Source: Campylobacterota bacterium (lineage in GTDB: Bacteria > Campylobacterota > Campylobacteria > Campylobacterales > Sulfurovaceae). From it: a stretch of DNA of 8,129 nt. The notes beneath the pieces were generated by a model, which saw nothing but the letters and a program-made list of their open reading frames with translations, made no database searches and was not told the origin of the DNA. The translations under genes were made by a program, and so were the position numbers. Shown one piece after another: positions 1 through 6,016 of this stretch. Each line of letters begins with the position of its first letter. Position 1 is the first letter of the stretch. The DNA is taken from contig JAADEQ010000089.1 of NCBI GenBank assembly GCA_013153345.1, forward strand, positions 1 through 8,129. The letters run 5' to 3'.

Positions 1-1
1 T

Positions 2-43
2 GGAACAAGAGTTGAGCTTGATTTTTCAAAATTACAAAATTAG
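2..43 (+). other. Possible 3' end of an upstream reading frame (not recognised)
   Basis: Frame 2 is open from the window edge to a TAG at 41-43 and encodes GTRVELDFSKLQN, with codons (GGA, AGA, GTT, GAG, CTT) typical of the neighbouring genes. Frame 3 is also open, to a TAA at 45-47, so the frame is not certain. FabG often precedes acpP, but the FabG C-terminus (a Gly-Gly-Met type ending) is not seen here. It may be the tail of an unidentified upstream gene or non-coding DNA. Confidence 0.25.
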
Positions 44-95
44 CTAAAATATTATGGCTTTAAGATATTTTTTATTAATTTTTTTAAATAATTTT

Positions 96-125
96 GGTTA
101 TACTTATGCCATATTTAATAAGGAG
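96..125 (+). promoter_or_regulatory. acpP promoter -10 box and ribosome binding site
   Basis: TATACT at 99-104, preceded by GGT and by T-rich DNA (65-95), fits the sigma70 -10 element of Campylobacterota, which rely little on a -35 box. Transcription would begin near 111, giving a leader of about 20 nt. AAGGAG at 120-125 lies 6 bases before the acpP ATG, a near-ideal ribosome binding site that suits a highly expressed carrier protein. Confidence 0.6.
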
Positions 126-131
126 TTGTAA

Positions 132-365
132 ATGGCAGTATTAGATGAAGTAAAAGAAGTTGTAGCAGAGCAACTTGGAGTAAATATTGATGAGATTAAA
201 GAAGAATCAAGATTTGTTGATGATTTAGGGGCTGATAGTTTAGATGTTGTTGAGCTTGTAATGGCGCTTGAGGAGAAGTTTGATATTGAAATTCCAGATG
301 AAGCGGCAGAAAAGATTGCAACAGTAGCTGATGCTGTAAAGTTTATTGAAGAGGCTAAAGCTTAA
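132..365 (+). CDS. acpP: Acyl carrier protein
   Basis: Small acidic cytosolic protein that carries growing acyl chains as thioesters on a 4'-phosphopantetheine arm during type II fatty acid synthesis. The 77 residues are full length for the family. The signature [10 protein letters not shown] is present, with Ser36 as the expected prosthetic-group site at the start of helix II, followed by the acidic recognition helix ([11 protein letters not shown]) and the conserved FDIEIPDE segment. The ATG at 132 follows a strong AAGGAG ribosome binding site and a -10 box at 99-104. It is the first complete gene of a block in which the condensing enzyme FabF follows directly, then acetyl-CoA carboxylase alpha. 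Two short hairpins separate it from fabF and may help make the acpP message more abundant than the rest of the operon, which is inference. The assignment is very secure. Confidence 0.98.
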   Translation: MAVLDEVKEVVAEQLGVNIDEIKEESRFVDDLGADSLDVVELVMALEEKFDIEIPDEAAEKIATVADAVKFIEEAKA

Positions 366-370
366 TTTTT

Positions 371-423
371 CCCCATATTTGGGGGTTAAGATAGAAGAGC
401 TTTAAGGAGCTTTGCTATCTTAA
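371..423 (+). promoter_or_regulatory. Paired hairpins between acpP and fabF
   Basis: Two inverted repeats fill the 76-base gap. The first is CCCCA (371-375) with TGGGG (380-384) around a 4-base TATT loop. The second is a perfect 9-bp pair, TTAAGATAG (386-394) with CTATCTTAA (415-423), around a 20-base loop. Neither is followed by a T-run, so they are not canonical intrinsic terminators. They could be partial attenuators or 3'-stabilising structures for a short acpP transcript. No promoter-like -10 box is evident for fabF. Confidence 0.45.
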
Positions 424-441
424 AAACTATTAGGAGTGGCA

Positions 442-1665
442 GTGAAAAGAGTAGTAATAACCGGGCTTGGAATGATAAATGCTGTGGGTCACAATAAGGA
501 GGAGTCATTTGAAAATATCTTAAAAGGGGAGTGTGGAGTTGATAGAATCTCTTTATTTGACCCTTCAAACTTTGCTGCACAAATTGCTGCTGAGGTAAAA
601 GATTTTGACCCAACTACTATAATGGATAAGAAAGAGGTTAAAAAGGCTGATAGATTTATTCATCTAGGAATTAAAGCTGCAAAAGAGGCGATGGAGGATG
701 CTAAGATTGATGATAGTGTAGATAGAGAGAGATTTGGAATTAGTTGTGCTTCTGGAATTGGGGGATTGCCTTCAATTGAGAATAACTCTTTAATTTGTGC
801 AACTAAGGGGCCAAGAAGAATCTCTCCATTTTTTATTCCTGGAGCGCTTGCAAATATGCTTGGTGGATTTATCTCAATTTATGAAAATCTTAAGGGGCCA
901 AATCTTGGTTCAGTTACTGCATGCGCGGCAGGAACTCACGCAATTACTGAAGCTGCAAAGACCATAATGGTTGGTGGGGCTGATAGAATGCTAGTAGTTG
1001 GGGCTGAAAGCGCAATTTGCCCAGTTGGAATTGGTGGATTTGCTTCAATGAAAGCGCTATCAACAAGAAATGATGAGCCAAAAAAAGCTTCTCGCCCATT
1101 TGATGCAAATCGTGATGGATTTGTAATGGGTGAGGGGGCTGGAGCTTTGGTGCTTGAAGAGCTTGAGAGTGCAAAAAAAAGAGGGGCAAAAATTTATGCT
1201 GAGCTTGTTGGATTTGGAGAGAGCGGGGATGCAAACCATATTACCACTCCAACAACAGATGGTCCTCTAAGAGCAATGAAAGCTGCAATGAGTATGGCAG
1301 GAAATCCAAAAATTGATTATGTAAATGCACATGGAACTTCAACTCCAATTAATGATAGAAATGAGACAAAAGCTCTAAAACTCTTATTTGGAGGAAAAGA
1401 GAACTGCCCACCAGTTAGCTCAACAAAAGGGCAGATTGGCCACTGCCTTGGAGCTGCTGGAAGCCTTGAGGCTGTAATTTCATTAATGGCGCTTGATAGA
1501 GGGGTTATGCCTCCAACAATAAATTATGAGACTTTTGATAGTGAGTGTGATTTAGACTATATTGTTGAGGGTGCAAGAGAGGCTAATTTAGAGTATGTAA
1601 TGAGCAATTCATTTGGATTTGGCGGAACAAATGGAGTTGTGATTTTTAAAAAATATAAGGAATAA
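442..1665 (+). CDS. fabF: Beta-ketoacyl-ACP synthase II
   Basis: Cytosolic condensing enzyme that elongates acyl-ACP with malonyl-ACP. The Cys-His-His triad of the KAS I/II thiolase fold is visible in the 407-residue product: Cys161 in TACAAGTH, His297 in NAHGTSTP and His334 in GHCLGAAG. The glycine-rich NSFGFGGTN lies near the C-terminus, and length matches family members (about 410). I choose the GTG at 442: AGGAG at 432-436 then sits 5 bases upstream and the protein starts MKRVVITGLGM, as in relatives. The in-frame GTG at 436 overlaps that ribosome binding site. It lies between its carrier substrate gene acpP and accA, whose product supplies malonyl-CoA. A FabB-like role cannot be excluded from sequence alone, but the order acpP-fabF is typical. 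Confidence 0.96.
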   Translation: MKRVVITGLGMINAVGHNKEESFENILKGECGVDRISLFDPSNFAAQIAAEVKDFDPTTIMDKKEVKKADRFIHLGIKAAKEAMEDAKIDDSVDRERFGISCASGIGGLPSIENNSLICATKGPRRISPFFIPGALANMLGGFISIYENLKGPNLGSVTACAAGTHAITEAAKTIMVGGADRMLVVGAESAICPVGIGGFASMKALSTRNDEPKKASRPFDANRDGFVMGEGAGALVLEELESAKKRGAKIYAELVGFGESGDANHITTPTTDGPLRAMKAAMSMAGNPKIDYVNAHGTSTPINDRNETKALKLLFGGKENCPPVSSTKGQIGHCLGAAGSLEAVISLMALDRGVMPPTINYETFDSECDLDYIVEGAREANLEYVMSNSFGFGGTNGVVIFKKYKE

Positions 1666-1671
1666 TCCAAG

Positions 1672-2616
1672 ATGCCAACATATCTTGATTTTGAAAAGCC
1701 AATTGAAGAGATTCAAAGTGCAATAGAAGCTGCAAAAGCAAGGGCAGATTTTGATGCGGTTGAGGTTTTGGAAAAAGATTTAGAAAAAGAGGTTAATAGA
1801 ACCTTTAAAAATCTAAATGATTACCAAAAGCTTCAACTCGCACGCCATCCAGACAGACCCTATGCACTTGATTATGTAAGAGCCCTAATGCATGATGCGC
1901 AAGAGATTCATGGAGATAGAACCTACAGAGATGACCCTGCAATTATTTGTTATCTTGGTTGGATTGATAATCAAAAAACTATGCTTATTGGCGAGCAAAA
2001 GGGAAGAGGGACAAAAAATAAGCTAAAGAGAAATTTTGGAATGCCCCATCCTGAAGGGTATAGAAAGGCGCTAAGAGCAGTAAAATTAGCAGAAAAGTTT
2101 GATATTCCAGTTTTGATGCTAATTGATACTCCTGGTGCATATCCTGGAATTGGAGCAGAAGAGAGAGGCCAGAGTGAGGCAATTGCAAGAAATCTTTTTG
2201 AGCTATCTGGCGTGAAAGTGCCTTTAGTTTCAGTTGTAATTGGAGAAGGTGGAAGTGGAGGGGCTTTAGCAATTGGAGTTGCTGATAAGCTTGCAATGAT
2301 GAGATATTCAGTCTTTTCAGTAATTTCGCCAGAAGGGTGTAGCGCAATTTTATGGAATGATGCTAGCAAGGTTGAGCAAGCAACAAAAGCGCTAAAGATA
2401 ACGCCAGACCTTTTAAAAGAGCATGGATTAATTGATGATATTATTGATGAGCCTCTAATTGGAGCGCACAGAGATAAAGAGGCTGCTGCAATGGCGCTAA
2501 AGAGATACTATTTAGACTCAATTAAGGAGTTAAGCGCCCTTTCAAAAGAGGAGCTGCTTAATAGACGCTATAATAAGTTAATCTCAATGGGCTCATTTAG
2601 TGAGAAAGAGTCTTGA
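1672..2616 (+). CDS. accA: Acetyl-CoA carboxylase carboxyltransferase subunit alpha
   Basis: Alpha half of the carboxyltransferase that moves CO2 from carboxybiotin to acetyl-CoA, giving malonyl-CoA for fatty acid synthesis; it works as an alpha2-beta2 complex with AccD in the cytosol. The 314 residues match the usual 310-320. An N-terminal helical arm (about 1-60) precedes the crotonase-like fold. Conserved segments are [20 protein letters not shown] (110-129), [20 protein letters not shown] (152-171) and the oxyanion-type [15 protein letters not shown] (191-205). The ATG follows the fabF stop by 6 bases, with AAGGA at about 1657-1661 as ribosome binding site. accD, accB and accC are not in this window. 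The stop codon overlaps the start of coaX. Confidence 0.97.
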   Translation: MPTYLDFEKPIEEIQSAIEAAKARADFDAVEVLEKDLEKEVNRTFKNLNDYQKLQLARHPDRPYALDYVRALMHDAQEIHGDRTYRDDPAIICYLGWIDNQKTMLIGEQKGRGTKNKLKRNFGMPHPEGYRKALRAVKLAEKFDIPVLMLIDTPGAYPGIGAEERGQSEAIARNLFELSGVKVPLVSVVIGEGGSGGALAIGVADKLAMMRYSVFSVISPEGCSAILWNDASKVEQATKALKITPDLLKEHGLIDDIIDEPLIGAHRDKEAAAMALKRYYLDSIKELSALSKEELLNRRYNKLISMGSFSEKES

Positions 2617-3233
2617 TTGCAGATATTGGAAATAGGCACGCTCATATAAAAGATAAATCCTCTTATAAAACTCTTTATTATAAAGAGCTTTTTAACTATA
2701 AAGATAGCCCTCTTTTTTATATCTCAGTTAATAAAGATTTTAATCAACAGGCAAAAGATATAAAAAATTGGATTAATTTAGAGCCATATATTAAGTTAGA
2801 GGGCGCATATGAGGGAATGGGAGTTGATAGAAAGGCGCTTCTTTTAAGCAGAGGTGATGGGATATATATTGATGCTGGAAGTGCAATTACAATTGATATA
2901 AAAAAGAAAAATCGCTTTATTGGAGGAGCTATTTTGCCAGGGCTTTGGGCGCAAAAGGAGGCTCTTTTTAAAATTAGCCCAGTGTTAAAATTAGATGAGA
3001 TTAAAAAGATTAATTTAGATATTTTGCCAAAAGAAAATACAAAAGCAACTCTTTTATATGGCATTATTGCGCCAGTTGTTGCCCTAATTGAAAAGTTTAA
3101 AAAAAGCTATAATCTGCCAATTTATATTACAGGAGGAGATGGAGAGCTTATTGCTTCTTATATTAAAGAGGCTGAGTTTAAAGAGGATTTAATTTTTGAA
3201 GCGCTTGAGCAAATTGTAAAGGAAATTGAGTGA
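2613..3233 (+). CDS. coaX: Type III pantothenate kinase
   Basis: Phosphorylates pantothenate in the first step of coenzyme A synthesis; type III enzymes have an acetate kinase/Hsp70-like (ASKHA) fold and are generally not feedback inhibited by CoA. Family motifs in the 206-residue product are the phosphate-binding DIGN (4-7), GVDR (70-73), DAGSAITID (87-95), GGAILPG (104-110) and TGGDG (173-177). The length is short compared with the 240-260 of many CoaX proteins but fits the compact form I associate with Helicobacter and Campylobacter. It begins with TTG, whose last two bases and the next A form the accA stop (TTGA), implying translational coupling. The overlap with the fatty acid genes makes sense because CoA feeds both acetyl-CoA and the ACP prosthetic arm. 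Confidence 0.9.
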   Translation: MIADIGNRHAHIKDKSSYKTLYYKELFNYKDSPLFYISVNKDFNQQAKDIKNWINLEPYIKLEGAYEGMGVDRKALLLSRGDGIYIDAGSAITIDIKKKNRFIGGAILPGLWAQKEALFKISPVLKLDEIKKINLDILPKENTKATLLYGIIAPVVALIEKFKKSYNLPIYITGGDGELIASYIKEAEFKEDLIFEALEQIVKEIE

Positions 3234-3742
3234 TAATTACTACAAAAAGATTGCTTCTTAGGCTTCCAACAAATAAGAATATAAAAGATATTGTAAAGAT
3301 ATCAAACTTTAAAGTGCTATCTTTAAAGCTTTCATCCTTGCCCTATCCATATAGTGAGGATAGTGCAAAAGAGTGGATAAAAAAAGCAAATAGTAGCAAC
3401 TATATTGGCTTTTTAATTGAGTTTGAAAAAGAGGTTGTTGGAGTAATTAATATTGATATCTCAAAAGAGCATAATCACGCAACAATTAGCTATTATTTAG
3501 CGCCCCAATATTGGAATAAAAAAATAATGAGTGAGGCGGTTGGAGGAGTTGTTGATTTTTGTTTTAATAAGCTAAATTTAATAAGAGTTGCAGCGCACCA
3601 TTTTCATACAAATATGGCTTCAGGCAAGGTGCTACTTAGGAATAATTTTTTGCTTGAAGGGATTAGAAGAAAACATTTTAAAAAGGAAAATGAGTATTTA
3701 GATATTTATGATTATGGGATTTTAAAGGAGAGTTTATGTTAA
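3230..3742 (+). CDS. GNAT family N-acetyltransferase, RimJ/RimL type
   Basis: Predicted acetyl-CoA-dependent N-acetyltransferase, probably cytosolic, target unknown. The 170 residues show the RimJ/RimL layout: an opening [12 protein letters not shown] strand, a central GVINIDI strand (71-77), ISYYLAPQYW (86-95) leading into the pyrophosphate-binding loop, and the late segment NMASGKVLLRNNFLLEGIRR (128-147), matching the usual N-x-x-S...GF-x-x-EG motif. The acetyl-CoA loop reads NKKIMSEA (96-103), so the glycines normally found there are replaced by Lys98 and Met100, which could weaken or change cofactor binding. GTG start at 3230, overlapping the coaX stop as GTGA, with AAAGGA at 3218-3223 as ribosome binding site. 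Its 3' end overlaps hisG by 7 bases. Substrate and operon role cannot be inferred. Confidence 0.82.
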   Translation: MIITTKRLLLRLPTNKNIKDIVKISNFKVLSLKLSSLPYPYSEDSAKEWIKKANSSNYIGFLIEFEKEVVGVINIDISKEHNHATISYYLAPQYWNKKIMSEAVGGVVDFCFNKLNLIRVAAHHFHTNMASGKVLLRNNFLLEGIRRKHFKKENEYLDIYDYGILKESLC

Positions 3743-4353
3743 CAATTGCCTTGCCAAAAGGAAGAATGGCAGATCAAAGCCTTGAGTTAATTGGCAAAAT
3801 TTTTAATGAAAAATTGGAATTTGAGAGTAGAAAGCTAATTTTAGAGAGTAAAAATTTTAGATTTTTAAATGTAAGAAACCAAGATGTGCCAACATATGTT
3901 GAGTATGGAACTGCAGATTTAGGGATTGTTGGGCTTGATGTTATAACTGAGCAAGGGCTGGATATTGTAGATTTGCTTGATTTAAAGATTGGAAAGTGTC
4001 AAGTTGCAATTGGAATTAAAAATGAAGATACGCTTGATTGGAACAGACCAGATATTAAGATTGCAACAAAGATGGTTAATATTACAAAAAACTATTTTGC
4101 AAGTAAAGCAGTTGGAGTGGAGGTTATTAAGCTATATGGCTCAATTGAGTTAGCTCCACTTGTTGGGCTTGCAGATGCAATTGTTGATATTGTAGAGACT
4201 GGTAGCACAATGAGAGAAAATGGCCTAAAGGTAGCAGAGGTTATAATGGATTCTTCTGCACATTTAATTGCCAATAAAAATAGCTTTTTTGAGAAAAAAG
4301 ATGAGATTTTAGAGTTTTTTAAAGCCCTAAAGAGCGTGGTGGATGAGCAGTAA
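3736..4353 (+). CDS. hisG: ATP phosphoribosyltransferase catalytic subunit, short form
   Basis: Joins ATP and PRPP in the first committed step of histidine biosynthesis. The 205-residue protein carries the N-terminal LTIALPKGRM (2-11), DLGIVGLDVI (61-70) and the PRPP-binding DIVETGSTMREN (151-162). It stops where the long form would add a C-terminal regulatory domain of roughly 80 residues, so it is the short HisG. Such enzymes are known to need HisZ, a histidyl-tRNA synthetase paralogue, for activity and histidine feedback; hisZ is not in this window. ATG at 3736 with AAAGGAG at 3724-3730, five bases upstream. It overlaps the upstream acetyltransferase gene by 7 bases and the downstream methyltransferase gene by 11. 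No other his gene is adjacent. Confidence 0.95.
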   Translation: MLTIALPKGRMADQSLELIGKIFNEKLEFESRKLILESKNFRFLNVRNQDVPTYVEYGTADLGIVGLDVITEQGLDIVDLLDLKIGKCQVAIGIKNEDTLDWNRPDIKIATKMVNITKNYFASKAVGVEVIKLYGSIELAPLVGLADAIVDIVETGSTMRENGLKVAEVIMDSSAHLIANKNSFFEKKDEILEFFKALKSVVDEQ

Positions 4354-5038
4354 AGAGGCGCTTGATCTATATGCAAAAATAGAAGATCTTTTAGGAGTTA
4401 GTGAAGTTGCTCCAAGGCTTTATAGCTTTTATTTTGATATTTTAAAGGATATTGAGTTTGATAGCTTGCTTGATATTGGATGTGGCAAGGGGGAGTTTAT
4501 TGAAGTGCTCTCAAATATTGGTATAAATGCAGTTGGAATTGATAAGAGCCCTCTAATGGTTAAAGAGGCTAAAAAAAGAGGAGTTGTGGCAATAGAAGCA
4601 GAAGTAAAAGATATTAAAGAGCAGTTTGATATTGCAACTGCAACGTTTGATATGGTAAATTATTTAGCGCCAACTGAGTTTGAGAGCTTTTTTAGTGATG
4701 TTGCAAAAGTGGTAAAAAAGGGCGGATATTTTATATTTGATATAAATTCACTTTATGGCATAAGCGAGATGGCAGTTGGAAATTTTATAGCCCAAGATAA
4801 AAATAGATTTGTTGCAATTGAGAGCTTTTATGAAGATAGAGTCTATAAAAGCTATTTTACTCTATTTGAAAATAACAATAACTGCTATAAAAAAAGCGAA
4901 GCTAAAATTTTTCAATATTATTATGAAGATAGCGATTTTAAAAAGCTAAAAGATTGGAGAGTTGTTAAAACTCTTCCAATCAATCTTTATGAAACAGAAA
5001 GTATAGATAAAATTATCTATATCCTACGCCGCCTATAG
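4343..5038 (+). CDS. Class I SAM-dependent methyltransferase
   Basis: Predicted cytosolic methyltransferase using S-adenosylmethionine; the substrate is unknown. Residues 42-52 form motif I (LLDIGCGKGEF), AVGIDKSP (63-70) gives the acidic strand-2 residue that contacts the ribose, and ATFDMVNYL (100-108) fits motif IV, followed by VVKKGGYFIFDIN (123-135). The C-terminal half (about 140-231) resembles the beta-strand and lid region of UbiE/YcgJ-like and D6PKMT-type small-molecule methyltransferases, but I cannot assign a subfamily. ATG at 4343 lies inside the end of hisG with only a weak GGTGG ribosome binding site, suggesting translation coupled to hisG. The last codons include two adjacent CGC arginines, unlike the AGA used elsewhere, inside a region of overlapping inverted repeats. 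It is the last gene of the block and meets a convergent gene 3 bases later. Confidence 0.85.
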   Translation: MSSKEALDLYAKIEDLLGVSEVAPRLYSFYFDILKDIEFDSLLDIGCGKGEFIEVLSNIGINAVGIDKSPLMVKEAKKRGVVAIEAEVKDIKEQFDIATATFDMVNYLAPTEFESFFSDVAKVVKKGGYFIFDINSLYGISEMAVGNFIAQDKNRFVAIESFYEDRVYKSYFTLFENNNNCYKKSEAKIFQYYYEDSDFKKLKDWRVVKTLPINLYETESIDKIIYILRRL

Positions 5039-5064
5039 GAATTATGGCTTATAGATAATTCCTA
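5002..5064. terminator. Overlapping inverted repeats at the convergent gene ends (possible bidirectional 3' structure)
   Basis: Three dyads are packed into 63 bases. TATAGATAA (5002-5010) faces TTATCTATA (5013-5021). TCCTA (5022-5026) faces TAGGA (5036-5040). TAGGAATTAT (5036-5045) faces ATAATTCCTA (5055-5064). TATAGATAA recurs at 5050-5058 and could pair with 5013-5021 instead, so alternative folds compete. The 10-bp dyad holds both stop codons, TAG at 5036-5038 (plus) and TAA at 5044-5042 (minus). No T-run follows in either direction, so canonical intrinsic termination is not shown; a role as a 3'-end structure for both transcripts is inferred. Confidence 0.45.
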
Positions 5065-5740
5065 CATTTACGCTATCTACATCATTCATTGTAGTAGCCT
5101 CAGAGATTTTTTTACCTCCACCATATAGTTTTGTATAATCAGCAAATGCTGTAATCTCATCTGTTATATCATAGCTAGCTCCAGCTCCATATTGAAAGCC
5201 ACTATCACTTGTTGTGTTACCCATAAAATCAAAGCTAGAGTAACCATAACCAATTAGCCCATAAATTGAAGCCATCTCAAATTTATATTGAGGCTTTAGG
5301 TAAATTGCTGCATTATAGAAGCTAATTGGTTGATGATCTTTAATCTCAAAATCTGAGACTGCTTTTGTAAAACGCCCCTCAATTGCTAAAAAGTCATTAA
5401 TCTCAACTCCAGCTAGAGCCATAATAGTTGCTGCATCATCACTACCGCCCCATCTGAGGATAGTATCATCTTTTTTGGTGGTAGTTTGATTGATTTTATC
5501 ATATTCGCACCCTCCACAAACTTCAGCTTCAGAGCTAACGCTTGCTGAAGAGCTTCCAATTGCTCCCCCAAAGTATGGTTGGAAATCTTTTGTTTCAGGT
5601 GCCTCTGGAACCTCACTAATTGCTGGTGCTACTGGTTCAGTATCTGGCTCTGGAGTTGGAGCTGGCACAAATGGACCTCCACCAAACAATGCATTTGTGC
5701 TAACTAAAGCAATTCCAATAAATGTTGTTAACTTTTTCAT
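5042..5740 (-). CDS. Small outer-membrane beta-barrel protein
   Basis: Predicted secreted outer-membrane protein of 232 residues. Residues 1-20 (MKKLTTFIGIALVSTNALFG) form a signal peptide. A Pro/Glu-rich linker (about 23-53) follows, then alternating aromatic strands typical of 8-stranded OmpA/opacity-type barrels, such as FQPYFGGAIGSS, FLAIEGRFTKAV, YNAAIYLKPQYKF, ASIYGLIGYGY, FQYGAGASYDI and ITAFADYTKLYGG. The final VNVGIIYKP acts as a last strand, though without a terminal Phe. The first predicted surface loop contains CGGC (Cys75, Cys78). I choose the ATG at 5740, because AAGGTGG (5752-5746) is then well spaced; the longer frame's GTG at 5749 falls inside that site. Function is unknown; porin, adhesin or assembly factor cannot be told apart. 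The gene stands alone and has its own upstream regulatory region. Confidence 0.8.
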   Translation of the reverse strand: MKKLTTFIGIALVSTNALFGGGPFVPAPTPEPDTEPVAPAISEVPEAPETKDFQPYFGGAIGSSSASVSSEAEVCGGCEYDKINQTTTKKDDTILRWGGSDDAATIMALAGVEINDFLAIEGRFTKAVSDFEIKDHQPISFYNAAIYLKPQYKFEMASIYGLIGYGYSSFDFMGNTTSDSGFQYGAGASYDITDEITAFADYTKLYGGGKKISEATTMNDVDSVNVGIIYKP

Positions 5741-5770
5741 TTTGACCACCTTATATTTTTTAACGGATTG

Positions 5771-5782
5771 GCTCCGAAGAGC
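5771..5782 (-). promoter_or_regulatory. cUUCGg tetraloop hairpin in the outer-membrane gene's 5' leader
   Basis: On the minus strand the leader reads GCTC-TTCG-GAGC, a 4-bp stem capped by TTCG with a closing C-G pair, one of the most stable RNA tetraloops known. It lies between the likely transcription start (near 5800) and the ribosome binding site at 5752-5746, leaving the latter free. A role in mRNA stability is inferred. Confidence 0.5.
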
Positions 5783-5785
5783 AAA

Positions 5786-5854
5786 TCTATACTTTCTATA
5801 CCTGTAGTATACTTCACATTAACTAATATTAACCTTAAATTAAATAATATTAAA
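5786..5854 (-). promoter_or_regulatory. Promoter and phased operator of the outer-membrane gene
   Basis: Minus-strand -10 candidates are TATACT (5811-5806), TATAGA (5800-5795) and TATAGA (5791-5786). Directly upstream, four TTAAT motifs occur on the minus strand starting at 5853, 5843, 5832 and 5822, a 10-11-10 bp spacing that places them on one face of the helix. Plus-strand reading is ATTAA at 5818, 5828, 5839 and 5849. Direct repeats at this pitch are characteristic of OmpR/PhoB-family response regulator sites, so two-component control is a reasonable inference; the regulator is not in the window. Confidence 0.5.
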
Positions 5855-5879
5855 CAAAAAATAGAAAATTTTATCGCTC

Positions 5880-5983
5880 TCTAGCCCCCTAGAATCCGAT
5901 ATTTTATAATTTATCTGCTTAATATGGAGTTAAAATTTTTTGACAATTTTTTGTAAAATTTTGTAAAAGTTTTTGAAAAAAAG
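5880..5983. other. AT-rich divergent intergenic DNA with phased T-runs
   Basis: The gap between the outer-membrane gene and dapD (5741-6074) has no supportable gene. Besides the elements listed separately it holds a TCTAG/CTAGA dyad (5880-5884 and 5889-5893, CCCC between), a TATAAT at 5905-5910, a perfect tandem 10-bp repeat TTTTGTAAAA (5949-5958, 5959-5968), and T-runs starting at 5936, 5947, 5959 and 5970. Runs spaced about one helical turn apart usually give curved DNA. Its role is unknown; it could enhance either flanking promoter. Confidence 0.4.
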
Positions 5984-6016
5984 TAACACTTCTAAATGGC
6001 CTCTATTTTAGGAGAA

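Noticed and set aside
436..441. GTG at 436 as the fabF start
   Set aside because: It overlaps the AGGAG ribosome binding site (432-436). The GTG at 442 has correct spacing and gives the usual MKRVVITGLG beginning.
1971..2369. Two long minus-strand open frames inside accA
   Set aside because: They mirror the codon bias of a strongly conserved gene, have no ribosome binding site and resemble no family.
5741..5749. GTG at 5749 as the outer-membrane protein start
   Set aside because: It lies within the AAGGTGG ribosome binding site that serves the ATG at 5740.
5490..5807. Open frame on the plus strand opposite the outer-membrane gene
   Set aside because: It is antisense to the signal peptide and proline-rich linker codons, shows low-complexity Gly/Ser/Pro composition, and extends into the regulatory region.
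5881..5903. Degenerate CRISPR repeat in the divergent region (CTAG, CCC, GAT elements in the same order as the repeat)
   Set aside because: Spacing and most bases differ from the 35-bp repeat, and no second unit is nearby.
5940..5945. TTGACA as a -35 box
   Set aside because: No TATAAT-like box lies 16-18 bases downstream, and this group of bacteria makes little use of -35 elements.
5924..5956. Short frame starting at ATG 5924 after the TATAAT at 5905-5910
   Set aside because: No ribosome binding site, only ten codons, and it is made mostly of the A/T runs; the TATAAT is likely a chance match in AT-rich DNA.
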